Assembly: GCA_016124945.1 (NCBI GenBank)
Contig: WGMT01000075.1
Location: 1-48,498 of the forward strand
Direction: 5' to 3'
DNA: 48,498 nucleotides
Source of the DNA: a bacterium
GTDB taxonomy: Bacteria > Chloroflexota > Anaerolineae > Caldilineales > Caldilineaceae
This document shows positions 1 through 8,877 of the stretch, piece by piece (position 1 is the first letter of the stretch; every line of letters begins with the position of its first letter). The position numbers and the translations under genes are program-made. Under the pieces are notes generated by a model, which made no database searches, was not told the origin of the DNA, and saw only the letters and a program-made list of their open reading frames with translations.

Positions 1-283
1 GATGCTATGGTTGTTGTGGACATGAAGGGCCTCCTGTTCATGGTTTTGTTTTGTCGCTTAACCACTGTACAGTCCCCTTCATGTCTTCTCTTGTTAACGT
101 GCTTTCATTTCCACCCCAAAGGGGTGTCTAACTCCTCACGTGATACGTGATACGTGATACGTAACCCAGAACGAGATCGCCCCGCAGGTGCGACATCTTA
201 CTCTACGCATTACGCATTACGAATTACGAGTTACGCATCATTCATTCCTTCATCAACCATCTACGCACTACCCGGAGTTTCCC
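1..283. other. Upstream region with heptamer repeats, no gene
   Basis: No convincing gene is seen here. An 11-bp inverted repeat (19-29 with 75-85, core catgaaggg) forms a possible hairpin. From about 138 to 163 there is a run of a 7-bp word (tacgtga, three copies), and from about 205 to 240 a run of a related word in the opposite sense (acgcatt and variants). The two runs form an imperfect inverted pair around a short spacer. Reading frames crossing the repeats give low-complexity peptides that I regard as spurious. The region just before 284 carries the ribosome binding site of the ABC ATPase. Confidence 0.6.
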
Positions 284-1375
284 GTGTTCCTACGACTCGA
301 AAATTTGAGCAAACTCTTTGTGTCGCGCGAGGGTGGCGCGGCGGTACGCGCGGTGGACGATGTGAATTTGGTGATTGAGAAGGGGGAATTTGTCACCTTG
401 CTGGGGCCTTCGGGCTGTGGCAAGACGACGACGCTGCGCCTGATTGCGGGCTTTGAGTTTCCCAGCGAAGGACGGATTGTCCTCGACGGGCAGGAGATCA
501 ACGAGCAGCCGCCAAACCAGCGCGACATGGCGATGGTCTTTCAGAGCTATGCCATCTTCCCCCATTTGAGCGTCTTTGAGAACATTGCCTACGGCTTGCG
601 CATCAAAAAAATCGGCGGCGCAGCGTTGCGCAAACAGGTGGGCACCGCCCTTGATTTAACTGAGCTTACCGGCCTGGAAAATCGCCAGCCGAACCAACTC
701 AGCGGCGGACAGCAGCAACGTGTCGCCCTGGCGCGTGCCCTGGTGATGCAGCCGAAGGTGCTCCTCTTCGACGAGCCGTTGAGTAACCTCGACGCCAAGT
801 TGCGTGTACAAATGCGCAGCGAGATCCGGCGCATTCAGCAGAGTCTGGGCATTACCAGCGTCTACGTCACCCACGACCAGGACGAAGCGATGGTCCTCTC
901 AGACAAGATTGTGGTGATGAGCCAGGGGCGCATTCAGCAGGCCGACAGCGCCCCCAACATCTACCGCCGCCCAGCCACCCGCTTTGTGGCCGATTTCATC
1001 GGGCGCGCCAACTTTTTGCCGGTGACCGTAGAAGGCCGCGATGCCGGCCGCTGGGTGGTGCGGCTGGGCGATGTGACGACCACGGCGCCGATCAGCCCCA
1101 ACTTTTCGCCCAAACCGGGTGACGCCGGGCTACTCCTAGTGCGCCCCGAATCGATCCGCCTCAGTCGCGAGCGCCACCACGACCGTCCTACGCTGCAAGG
1201 GACGGTGGAACGGACGTCCTATCTCGGTTCGCTGGCCGAATACGATGTAGACGTCAACGGCCGGCGCCTCGCCGCCGTTCAATACGATCCCGGCATTGAG
1301 GATCTTTACACGGTGGGGGCTGAGATTTACCTAGAATTGATCGCGGAGAATCTATACTTACTACCAACCGATTGA
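284..1375 (+). CDS. ABC transporter ATP-binding protein, FbpC/PotA type with TOBE domain
   Basis: This is the cytoplasmic ATPase subunit of an importer of the CUT1/iron/polyamine type, 363 aa. The GTG start at 284 follows GGAG at 274-277 by 6 nt and gives the usual N-terminus; upstream in-frame codons lie in repeats. Visible motifs are Walker A GPSGCGKTT (41-49), Q-loop FQSY (86-89), signature LSGGQQQR (139-146), Walker B LLFDEP (160-165) and a switch histidine in VTHDQDEA. The C-terminal quarter is a TOBE-like regulatory domain. No permease or binding protein lies downstream, so partners are either upstream of the window or encoded elsewhere. The substrate (ferric iron, polyamine, sugar, phosphonate) cannot be decided. 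The stop codon TGA falls in the first copy of a repeat. Confidence 0.88.
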   Translation: MFLRLENLSKLFVSREGGAAVRAVDDVNLVIEKGEFVTLLGPSGCGKTTTLRLIAGFEFPSEGRIVLDGQEINEQPPNQRDMAMVFQSYAIFPHLSVFENIAYGLRIKKIGGAALRKQVGTALDLTELTGLENRQPNQLSGGQQQRVALARALVMQPKVLLFDEPLSNLDAKLRVQMRSEIRRIQQSLGITSVYVTHDQDEAMVLSDKIVVMSQGRIQQADSAPNIYRRPATRFVADFIGRANFLPVTVEGRDAGRWVVRLGDVTTTAPISPNFSPKPGDAGLLLVRPESIRLSRERHHDRPTLQGTVERTSYLGSLAEYDVDVNGRRLAAVQYDPGIEDLYTVGAEIYLELIAENLYLLPTD

Positions 1376-1517
1376 CGATTTACGATTGTCAATCGTAAAT
1401 CGTAAATTCCCCCTCGTCGCCCTCTTCCAACTCACGCCACAACACCCAACTCCCGCTGCGCTTCTGCTTCTTTGGGGCGCGGTCATAACCGTAAATCGTC
1501 AATCGTCAATCGTAAAT
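1371..1517. repeat. gacgatt heptamer repeats and 14-bp palindrome
   Basis: A perfect inverted repeat of 14 bp (1375-1388 with 1390-1403) is built from the word acgattt/acgattg and begins in the stop codon of the ABC ATPase gene. A second run of the same word lies at about 1491-1517, inside the 3' end of the MFS gene on the other strand. It sits at a convergent junction and may act as a terminator in both directions, but the stem is A+T-rich and has no clear T tract. Confidence 0.7.
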
Positions 1518-2676
1518 TCCTCATTCGCCAGCCGAAATGCCACACAGCGACGAGGAAGACGAGTCCTGGCGCGAGGTAGATGGGGGCGAATCCCCACAGC
1601 GCCACCAGGGGCAGCGCCAGGAGCGGGCCGAGCGCCGATCCGCCGTCAGAGAGGGTGGCGTAGACGCCGATGAAGTGGGGCGGCGAAGGCGCACGTAGCG
1701 CCACCTGATTGGCGGCAGCGTCCAGGGTGACGTTGACGCCGGTACTGAGCACGAGGACAAGTAGAAAGGCCAGCGGCGCCAGCCAGCCGTCGAGCACCAA
1801 CGCCAGGGTCAACGCCGCCACCAAGATCGTGAGCAGCGTTCCTGCCACAAGGAGTTGACCATAGCGGTCGGCAATGGCCCCCACCAGCGGCCCTACAGCC
1901 AGATCCGAGAGCCAGCGGGTGGCCAGCACTGCACCCGCCACCATCCCCACACCCAGGCCCAGTGGATTGTCCCCTTGTAGTTGCGCAGCGAGGAAGATCG
2001 ACGCTGTCGCCACGAGGATGGCGTCGAAAAATGGCTTAATGGCGCCGATGAGCACCATTTCGCGCTGCACACCGTCGGTCATGGCAGCGCGCCAGCCTTC
2101 TGCAAAGCCATGCCAGCCGGCCGCCGATTTCGACTGTACGTGCGCCGCTGTCGGCCAGCGGATGGTTAACGCGATGGGGATGGCAAGCAGTGTCAGCCCG
2201 GTGATTACCAGCGCGGTAGATTGGTAACCATAGCGATCAAAGAGGAATCCGCCCAGGAGCACACTGATGGCACTGCCCAGGCGGATAATGCCCCACAGTA
2301 GCCCCATCAAGCGCCCTGTGCGTGTCGGTCCACCCGTCCACACGGCCTGGTAACCGCCCTGGCGCAGACTCGACCAGGCAATGCCCCAACCCAATCGCGC
2401 CAGCACAAAGACGGCAAAGCCCCAGTTCAGCCCGTAGACCAACGTGGTCAGCGTCCCCAGCAGCGTGGCCGCCAGGAAGGGTCCGCGCGGGCCGAAGCGA
2501 GCGAAGAGTGAACTGATCCACGTGTTCGAGATCAGGCGCACCAGGCGGTTTGCGCTCAGCAACAGCCCCACCTGCTGTGGTGAAAAAGCCAGCGCGCCCG
2601 CGGCCAGGGGCAAAATCCCATAGAGCAGCGAGTCTCCCATAATCGAAAAAGCCACCACCGTCGACACCTGCACCAC
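1483..2676 (-). CDS. MFS transporter
   Basis: Major facilitator superfamily permease, 397 aa, about 12 hydrophobic segments with a central hydrophilic loop (around residues 175-205). The loop between helices 2 and 3 contains RFGPRGPF and a later loop has DRYG, matching the basic cytoplasmic loops of the family. The substrate is unknown; drug or metabolite efflux is possible. The GTG at 2676 is the first common start codon in frame, but no Shine-Dalgarno is seen, so the true start could be a rare codon slightly upstream. Oddly, the last ten residues (LRLTIDDLRL and neighbours) are encoded by the gacgatt heptamer repeat, so the native 3' end seems to have been replaced by a repeat that supplied a new stop. 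Confidence 0.82.
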   Translation of the reverse strand: MVQVSTVVAFSIMGDSLLYGILPLAAGALAFSPQQVGLLLSANRLVRLISNTWISSLFARFGPRGPFLAATLLGTLTTLVYGLNWGFAVFVLARLGWGIAWSSLRQGGYQAVWTGGPTRTGRLMGLLWGIIRLGSAISVLLGGFLFDRYGYQSTALVITGLTLLAIPIALTIRWPTAAHVQSKSAAGWHGFAEGWRAAMTDGVQREMVLIGAIKPFFDAILVATASIFLAAQLQGDNPLGLGVGMVAGAVLATRWLSDLAVGPLVGAIADRYGQLLVAGTLLTILVAALTLALVLDGWLAPLAFLLVLVLSTGVNVTLDAAANQVALRAPSPPHFIGVYATLSDGGSALGPLLALPLVALWGFAPIYLAPGLVFLVAVWHFGWRMRNLRLTIDDLRL

Positions 2677-2749
2677 CAGCCGTAGAGGGCGCGTGTCATT
2701 TGCGGAGGAAGAAGGTTGTGTGTTGATGGGGATGTCTCCAGGAGGGGGT

Positions 2750-2905
2750 GGGGATTTTTGATTGACGATTGACGATTGACGATTGTCTGGTTAAGGAAGC
2801 AAAACCGTAATTGGCTACGGGTATCGTTAACCGCATAACCAACCCACAGACCAATCATAAACGCTACGAGACAATCGTAAATCGTCAATCAAAAATCGTA
2901 AATTC
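2750..2905. repeat. Inverted pair of gacgatt heptamer runs around an 80-bp spacer
   Basis: The left run (about 2752-2789) contains three copies of gacgatt. The right run (about 2870-2905) is its approximate reverse complement, with the same flanking attttt. Together they could fold into a stem of some 30 bp with an 80-nt loop. The right run ends just beyond the stop of the VWA gene (2909). No gene is seen in 2677-2908. Confidence 0.7.
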
Positions 2906-2908
2906 TCT

Positions 2909-3852
2909 TTATCCGCCGATTTGCTGCTTCACCGTGCGCAGGAGCGTGTCGGCGCGTAGATCGGGGAGGTTGTAGCAGACGCCGCCCATAGAGTCGGCGA
3001 GGGCGTGGGCCAGGCCACGGTCGAAAGCGGCGTGCTCCATGTTGATGACGATGGAGCGCACATCTTTGTCCTGGGCGAAGAGATCGGCCATGCGTGTGGC
3101 CTCTTCTTGGGCGGGCATGCCGGTCATGCTGACATTGCCGGCGCCGTCGGTGAGTATAATCACCAACGGGCGGATCTCAGGGTCACGGCGTTGGGCCGCT
3201 TCCACCAATTGCCAGGCGGCGAAGAGACCACTGCTCAATGGCGTTTTGCCACCGACGGGCAGATTCTTGAGCGCCTTCTCGGCCAGATCCACGCTGTTGG
3301 TGGGTGGCAAGACGACACGGGCCTTGTCGCGCTGGAAGACAACCAACCCCACCTGATCGCGGCGTTGATAGGCGTCGATAAGGAGGCTGAAGATGGCGCC
3401 CTTGGTGGCTTCCATGCGCTCACTGGCCGCCATCGACCAGCTTGCGTCCACCACAAAGAGGATAAGGTTGCCGGTACGGCGCACACGGACCTTGCGCTGC
3501 AAGTCTGTCATGCGCAGTTTGAGCGCCATGTCGTTCTCTTCCGTCTCCGCGCGTTGACGTTGGAAGGGCGCGGCGGCGCGCAACGTAGCATCGAAGGCGA
3601 TGTCGTCGGTCTTGTTGCCGGCGGGGCGCGCCTTGATGTAGCGGCCACGCTTGCGATCGGTGCGACTGTACGAGCGTTTGCCCGTCTGCTCGCGGGTCAC
3701 CTTGTCCAGCGGGGTGTCGATGCGCTTGGTCTCGAAGATTTCGCCGACCTGCACCGGCTTGCGCCCGCCTTTGTCGTCGCCCGAAGACTTACTCGATTGT
3801 GGGGCGGCGTCTGGCTCGGCCATGCCACCCTCGCCACTTTCGGGCGATGAAC

Positions 3853-3856
<4 letters not shown>
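2909..3856 (-). CDS. VWA-domain protein, C-terminal half of Mg-chelatase subunit D type
   Basis: A 315-aa protein with a charged N-terminal 125 residues and a von Willebrand A domain. The MIDAS metal site is intact: DASWS at 137-141, Thr205 in GGKTPLSSG, and Asp237 in ILTDGAG. Compared with ChlD/BchD (about 600-700 aa) it lacks the N-terminal AAA+ domain. Its ATG overlaps the stop of the upstream ATPase by 4 bp (ATGA), so the two are translationally coupled and probably act as one AAA+/VWA machine. No porphyrin or cobalamin genes lie nearby, so the metal-insertion role is unproven; a general AAA+/VWA chaperone is an alternative. Confidence 0.85.
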
Positions 3857-4977
<1,121 letters not shown>

Positions 4978-5325
4978 TCACTGGCTTCCTTTGATCTAAT
5001 GGCGAACCGTTGGGCAAGGTGCAAACCGGGTGTAATACGGGCTGGACACTCTACTGGCCGGGAAATGTGCAGAATGTCAGAAGTTCGTCAGATGGACAAG
5101 AGGTAGTTTGCAACAAAACCGATAGAGTATTGATTAAACAATTATAAACGACACCCAATACCAGGACAAACCTTTGGCCCATTGGGGCGCATCGGTGTAT
5201 GATCACCCACCGGATCGTACACATATTTGGGTTGAGTTCGAGAATTTGTCTTTAGTCGCGAAACTTTCCGGTCTTTGCTGCGTAGTGCATCACAGCGGAG
5301 CCGCAGTCACAGAAGGTACGATTCC
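4978..5325. other. Divergent intergenic region, no gene
   Basis: This gap separates the ChlI-like gene from the ECF sigma gene. The stretch 5105-5160 is clearly A+T-rich compared with its surroundings and probably holds promoters for one or both directions. I could not find a -35/-10 pair with good spacing. No repeat or RNA gene is seen. Confidence 0.5.
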
Positions 5326-5973
5326 ATGACAGACCACGAACAGCTTTGGCTTGAAGCAGCCAGGGCCGGCGATCGAAAAGCATTTGGGCAACTGGTTGAA
5401 GCGTATCAACGACCTGTCTTCAATCTCACCTATCGTATGTTGGGCGACGCCGAAGAGGCTGCCGACGCCACGCAAGAAGCCTTCTTGCGCGCCTACACCC
5501 GGCTGCATCAGTATGACCCTGAGCACAAGTTCAGCACATGGCTTTTCTCGATTGCCAATCACCATTGTATTGATCGGCTGCGCAAACGTCGCGCCACGGT
5601 GGTGCCTATTGACGACACGCCCCTGGTCTTCACCCTGGAAAGTGAGACGCCACGGCCAGATGAGCAGTTGCTGGCCAAGGAGCGTTCGAAAGAGTTGCAG
5701 GCATTGCTGGAGGAGTTAGAGCCCGACTATCGCACACCGTTGATCTTGCGCTACTGGCATGAATATAGCTACCAGGAGATCGCCGACACCATGCAGATCA
5801 GCCTGGCGGCGGTAAAGAGCCGACTCTTTCGGGCGCGCCAGAAATTGGCCGACTGCTATGAGCAATCGCAGGCAACGGCCCTCCTGGCGGAAAAGAGCGT
5901 ACCCGCAAGAGTGAGATCGGGCGAGCGCAGCCCATCGATGATGTTCCAACTTTCTGCGCTGCTCAATTCCTAG
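5326..5973 (+). CDS. ECF-family RNA polymerase sigma factor
   Basis: A 215-aa sigma-70 family factor with region 2 (about 20-90, including DATQEAFLRAYTRL and FSTWLFSIANHHCIDRLRKR) and region 4 (about 125-180, including TPLILRYWHEYSYQEIAD and SLAAVKSRLFRARQKL). The 60-residue spacer and lack of region 3 place it with the ECF group. The ATG at 5326 follows agaagg (5311-5316). The C-terminal 35 residues after region 4 look unstructured. It is followed on the same strand by a membrane zinc-finger anti-sigma factor, so it probably answers an envelope signal and may control the downstream bactofilin-like gene. Confidence 0.9.
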   Translation: MTDHEQLWLEAARAGDRKAFGQLVEAYQRPVFNLTYRMLGDAEEAADATQEAFLRAYTRLHQYDPEHKFSTWLFSIANHHCIDRLRKRRATVVPIDDTPLVFTLESETPRPDEQLLAKERSKELQALLEELEPDYRTPLILRYWHEYSYQEIADTMQISLAAVKSRLFRARQKLADCYEQSQATALLAEKSVPARVRSGERSPSMMFQLSALLNS

Positions 5974-6038
5974 AATACCCTGCTTGAGATGCCTTCTTGA
6001 GCAATCATGATGATAAAATTTAGATTGTAGTAAGATCT

Positions 6039-6098
6039 TATGAAGCAAGATCCGATGAAGCAAGATCCGATGATGCAAGATCCGATGATGCAAGATCG
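6039..6098. repeat. 15-bp tandem repeat, four copies
   Basis: Four head-to-tail copies of gatgaagcaagatcc (6039-6053, 6054-6068, 6069-6083, 6084-6098), with copies 3 and 4 sharing an a-to-t change. The unit length is a whole number of codons and the array is open in the + strand frame starting at 6040. Confidence 0.9.
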
Positions 6099-6117
6099 AG
6101 AAGTGAGGTTAGGATGA
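6040..6117 (+). CDS. Putative 25-aa repeat peptide overlapping the anti-sigma start
   Basis: The ATG at 6040 opens a 25-codon frame that reads the 15-bp tandem repeat as MKQDP, MKQDP, MMQDP, MMQDR and then EVRLG. Its TGA (6115-6117) overlaps the ATG of the anti-sigma gene (6114-6116) in an ATGA arrangement, a configuration usual for translational coupling. No strong ribosome binding site precedes 6040. It could be a real leader peptide that sets translation of the anti-sigma factor, or an accident of the repeat. No homologue is known to me. Confidence 0.35.
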   Translation: MKQDPMKQDPMMQDPMMQDREVRLG

Positions 6118-6722
6118 GCGGAATTACCTTGAACCCCATTATGAAGCAGACGTCGCCCAATCGAGAAGAAGCCCACGAAGAGTACGGCTGGTTGATGTCG
6201 TTGGCGCTTGACCACTTGCTCGACGACGACGAAGAGCGGGATCTCCACGTCCACCTGGCTAGTTGTGAACCATGTAGCCAACAGTGGCAACGCTGGCAGC
6301 GCGTCGATCAACAATTCACAATGCCGCCCATCCTCATGCCGCCGGTGGATCTGGCAGCGCAGGTTGAAGCACGCATCAATACCACAGAACAGCGCCGCGA
6401 GTTTCGTGTGGGGGTGCTTTTGGCATTTCTCACCGTATTTCTTTGGATTGTGGGCTTTGCCGGTGTTGGCGTGGTGGTGGGCTTTTTGCTCTTTAACCAG
6501 ATTGGTTCTCTTAGCGAGATCTTTCACTCGCTGGCCTTTATGTGGACCACGCTCGTGGTGATCTTCCAGTCGATTGGCCGAGCAACGATGGGGTTGATCG
6601 ACAATCCATCTGCGCTGGGTGTAATGTTTGGTTACGTGACGCTGGCAGTGGCAGCCCTTGCCGGTTGGACACAATTTTTACGCCGTACCACACGACCCTT
6701 TGATTCACAATCACTGGTATAA
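6114..6722 (+). CDS. Zinc-finger anti-sigma factor, membrane protein
   Basis: A 202-aa protein with an N-terminal cytoplasmic anti-sigma domain of the ZAS type: His47, Cys51 and Cys54 in HLASCEPC form the HxxxCxxC zinc motif, followed by a helix. Three hydrophobic segments follow (about 100-130, 137-158 and 172-193). The start at 6114 is preceded by gaggttagg. In the family, such proteins bind and hold the cognate ECF factor at the membrane until a signal releases it. The adjacent upstream ECF gene is the obvious partner. There is a 140-bp gap from the sigma gene that holds the tandem repeat and the small ORF. Confidence 0.85.
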   Translation: MSGITLNPIMKQTSPNREEAHEEYGWLMSLALDHLLDDDEERDLHVHLASCEPCSQQWQRWQRVDQQFTMPPILMPPVDLAAQVEARINTTEQRREFRVGVLLAFLTVFLWIVGFAGVGVVVGFLLFNQIGSLSEIFHSLAFMWTTLVVIFQSIGRATMGLIDNPSALGVMFGYVTLAVAALAGWTQFLRRTTRPFDSQSLV

Positions 6723-6762
6723 TTTTCGTTGATGGACTCGCATCTCCGCACGAAAGGCACGT

Positions 6763-8409
6763 ATGATGAAGCATTTATCAAATAATAAAGTTTGGCTGGC
6801 CAGTGTGGGTATCGTCACCCTCCTGACACTGGCAGTTCTCTTCAGCGGCAGCGCCGAACGGGCCGCGGCGGCTGAAATGGCAAATGACCTTGCCGACCCG
6901 ATAATCACTGACCGGATTGCCGTTGCATTGTTCGATCAGCAGATCTTCAACGAAGATTTCACTGTGGAATCAGGCGAAGTGGTTGATGAAAGTGTCACCG
7001 TCTTTCGTGGTGATGTAGAGATCGAAGAAGATGGCACTGTCAACGGCGATCTTTCTGTCTTTAGCGGAGACGTACAGATTGCGGGGACATTGAACGGTGA
7101 TCTCGCCGTGATCGGCGGCGATGTGGAACTCGACGACACGGCGCGCATCACCGGCGACGTGAGTGTGGTGGGCGGCAACCTGGATCGCGCCGATGGCGCC
7201 TTCATCGGCGGCAACTTTGTGGGCGGTCCTCGTGGAGATTTTGGGAATTTTGAAGGCAGCCCTAACATCGAAGTACGCCCCGAAGTACAGGTGCGCTCCC
7301 CCGAAGTGCGTGTTGAGCGTGAACGCCCCTACATTTTGAGCTTCTTCTTTCGCCTGTTGCAGTCGATTTTGTGGACTCTGCTGATTACAGGCTTGGTTGT
7401 GCTCTTGAGCTGGCTCTTCCCCCGTCAACTAGCCGATGTCCGCAAGACGGGCGAAGAGCAACCGGCGCTGAGCTTTGCCGTGGGTTTGGTAACGGCGCTG
7501 GCGGTGTTGCTGGTTGGTGCAATCCTCGCCATCACTGTTTGTCTCCTACCCTTCTCGGTCTTGCTGTGGGCGCTGTTGGCTCTGGTGACGTTGGTAGGCT
7601 GGGCGGTATTGTCGGCATGGTTGGGTGAGCAGATTCAGTCTTCATTGGGTACCCGCTTGGGCAGAGAGACACACCCGCTTATCTTGATTACATTGGGTGC
7701 ACTGATGTTGACAGGCGCGACATTCTTTGCCTGGAGTGTATTGCCTTGCCTAGGTTGGATCGTGGCGGTTTTGCTTGGTTCGACCGGCAACGGTGCTGTC
7801 CTTGTGCATTTGGCGCGGCGCAGCAACCTGACCGGCGGCGGTACAAGCACAGCCCCCTCCCCCAACAGTGGACCTTCCGGGGTTGTGGTCCGTGATTCGA
7901 GCCAACCAGTGGCAACAGGACCAGTGGCAACAGATACCCCGGCAGCGGCTGATGCCCCAAAGCAGCAGCCTTACGCTGAAGAACGCTTCGCAACTGAGGC
8001 GCCTGCCCAAGACCAAGAGACCACAGCGGAACCCATCGCAGCGGAAGCGCCTACCCAGTTAGTCACCGGCGATGAATTGGGCTTAAGCGACGAGGAACGT
8101 CATCAACTACGTGAAGGCGCCGGCATCGAAACGTCATCAGAGTCGGAAACAACGACGACAGAGACGGCGTCCCCCGAACTGCCCCCGGTGGGACCGCCCC
8201 AAAGTGGCAACGTCCCCGATGATTTCACCAAGATCCGAGGCATCGGCCCGGCCTTTAGTCGACGTTTGGTCGAAGCGGGGGTTATCACTTACAGCCAGTT
8301 GGCAACGATGACAGCCGATCAGATTGCAGAGATTGTGGGCTGGCCACCTGAACGAGTGGTACGCGATCAATTGCGTGAGCAGGCAGCGATTTTGGCAGGC
8401 GGCGAATAG
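6763..8409 (+). CDS. Bactofilin-like membrane protein with C-terminal helix-hairpin-helix domain
   Basis: A 548-aa protein with, in order: an N-terminal hydrophobic signal/anchor (10-30); a short-period beta repeat (about 55-150) with units such as VNGDLSVFSGDVQIAG, typical of bactofilin/polymer-forming domains; a Pro/Val/Glu/Arg linker; several transmembrane segments (about 190-350); a low-complexity Thr/Ala/Glu/Pro region (355-490); and a C-terminal domain with IRGIGPAFSRRLVEAGV, a helix-hairpin-helix of the kind found in DNA-binding and ribosome-associated proteins. It is likely co-transcribed with the sigma/anti-sigma pair (40-bp gap) and may be a target of the ECF factor. The ATG at 6766 is an equally good start (AAAGG at 6753-6757). 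Confidence 0.72.
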   Translation: MMKHLSNNKVWLASVGIVTLLTLAVLFSGSAERAAAAEMANDLADPIITDRIAVALFDQQIFNEDFTVESGEVVDESVTVFRGDVEIEEDGTVNGDLSVFSGDVQIAGTLNGDLAVIGGDVELDDTARITGDVSVVGGNLDRADGAFIGGNFVGGPRGDFGNFEGSPNIEVRPEVQVRSPEVRVERERPYILSFFFRLLQSILWTLLITGLVVLLSWLFPRQLADVRKTGEEQPALSFAVGLVTALAVLLVGAILAITVCLLPFSVLLWALLALVTLVGWAVLSAWLGEQIQSSLGTRLGRETHPLILITLGALMLTGATFFAWSVLPCLGWIVAVLLGSTGNGAVLVHLARRSNLTGGGTSTAPSPNSGPSGVVVRDSSQPVATGPVATDTPAAADAPKQQPYAEERFATEAPAQDQETTAEPIAAEAPTQLVTGDELGLSDEERHQLREGAGIETSSESETTTTETASPELPPVGPPQSGNVPDDFTKIRGIGPAFSRRLVEAGVITYSQLATMTADQIAEIVGWPPERVVRDQLREQAAILAGGE

Positions 8410-8435
8410 CAGAATGGTAGTTGGCAGGTGGCAGG

Positions 8436-8554
8436 TCAATGTCATTAAGTTATGCGACCAGTCCTCGAATATCCGCGACGTGAGCACGTCCTCGTGCGGG
8501 TCTAACACCGGACCCGCATGAGGACGTGCTCACGTCGCGCTTAACTTAATGATA
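8436..8554. repeat. Dispersed element, copy C, with a 29-bp-arm hairpin
   Basis: Outer inverted ends tcattaagtta (8442-8452) and taacttaatga (8542-8552) enclose a large hairpin: 8474-8502 pairs with 8511-8539, 28 of 29 positions Watson-Crick and one that could pair G-U, loop 8 nt. The outer ends resemble those of the elements at 32778 and 38761, but the interior differs. Confidence 0.75.
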
Positions 8555-8559
8555 TTGGG

Positions 8560-8598
8560 TGGCAGGTAGCAACGGATAGACACTGTTGCTACCTGCCA
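8560..8598 (+). terminator. Hairpin with trailing T tract
   Basis: The stem tggcaggtagcaac (8560-8573) pairs perfectly with 8585-8598, with an 11-nt loop, and is followed by ttttgg. It could terminate the sigma/anti-sigma/bactofilin operon. The stem is also part of the ggcaggt heptamer family. Confidence 0.5.
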
Positions 8599-8637
8599 TT
8601 TTGGTTTCATACGGGCCTTTTTGGGTTGTGCTTTTGG

Positions 8638-8725
8638 TGCGTATCGAACAGTGCCAGGCACAGGACAGTAAATCAAGCATTATCGCTTGTGTACTTGGCC
8701 CGTGCCTGGCACTGTTCGATACGCA
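8638..8725. repeat. 24-bp perfect inverted repeat containing gtgccaggcac
   Basis: Positions 8638-8661 are the exact reverse complement of 8702-8725, with a 40-nt loop. The arm contains the palindromic core gtgccaggcac. No coding sequence lies between the arms. It looks like a REP/MITE-type element. Confidence 0.8.
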
Positions 8726-8877
8726 ATGGACCCTCTTGTACATTACTTGCACGAACACACTATGTCGTGTATCCTGTTCTTGTGCAATTCCTTTGCACCG
8801 CCGCGTTTCATCGATACCCTACACCATGCCACATCGCGGACGCCTGTGATTGCTACTGGAGACCAGGGAGAAAGTCC

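Larger units (their letters stand above)
8410..8877. other. 468-bp gap of stacked hairpins, no gene
   Basis: No gene is credible here. It holds, in order: a ggcaggt heptamer pair (about 8422-8435), the repeat-family ends and long hairpin at 8436-8554, a terminator-like hairpin at 8560-8598, and a 24-bp perfect inverted repeat at 8638-8725. Frames through this area give cysteine-rich nonsense peptides. Confidence 0.7.

Noticed and set aside
154..378. Open frame through the leading repeats
   Set aside because: It is a translation of 7-bp repeats and overlaps the ABC ATPase in another frame; no ribosome binding site.
1371..2905. Possible CRISPR array
   Set aside because: The repeat unit is 7 bp without regular unique spacers, and no cas gene is near.
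8586..8877. Coding extension of the CpXC protein or small proteins in the gap
   Set aside because: Frames cross the 24-bp inverted repeat and are rich in Cys, Trp and Arg in a way typical of non-coding DNA; the GTG at 8878 has a good ribosome binding site.
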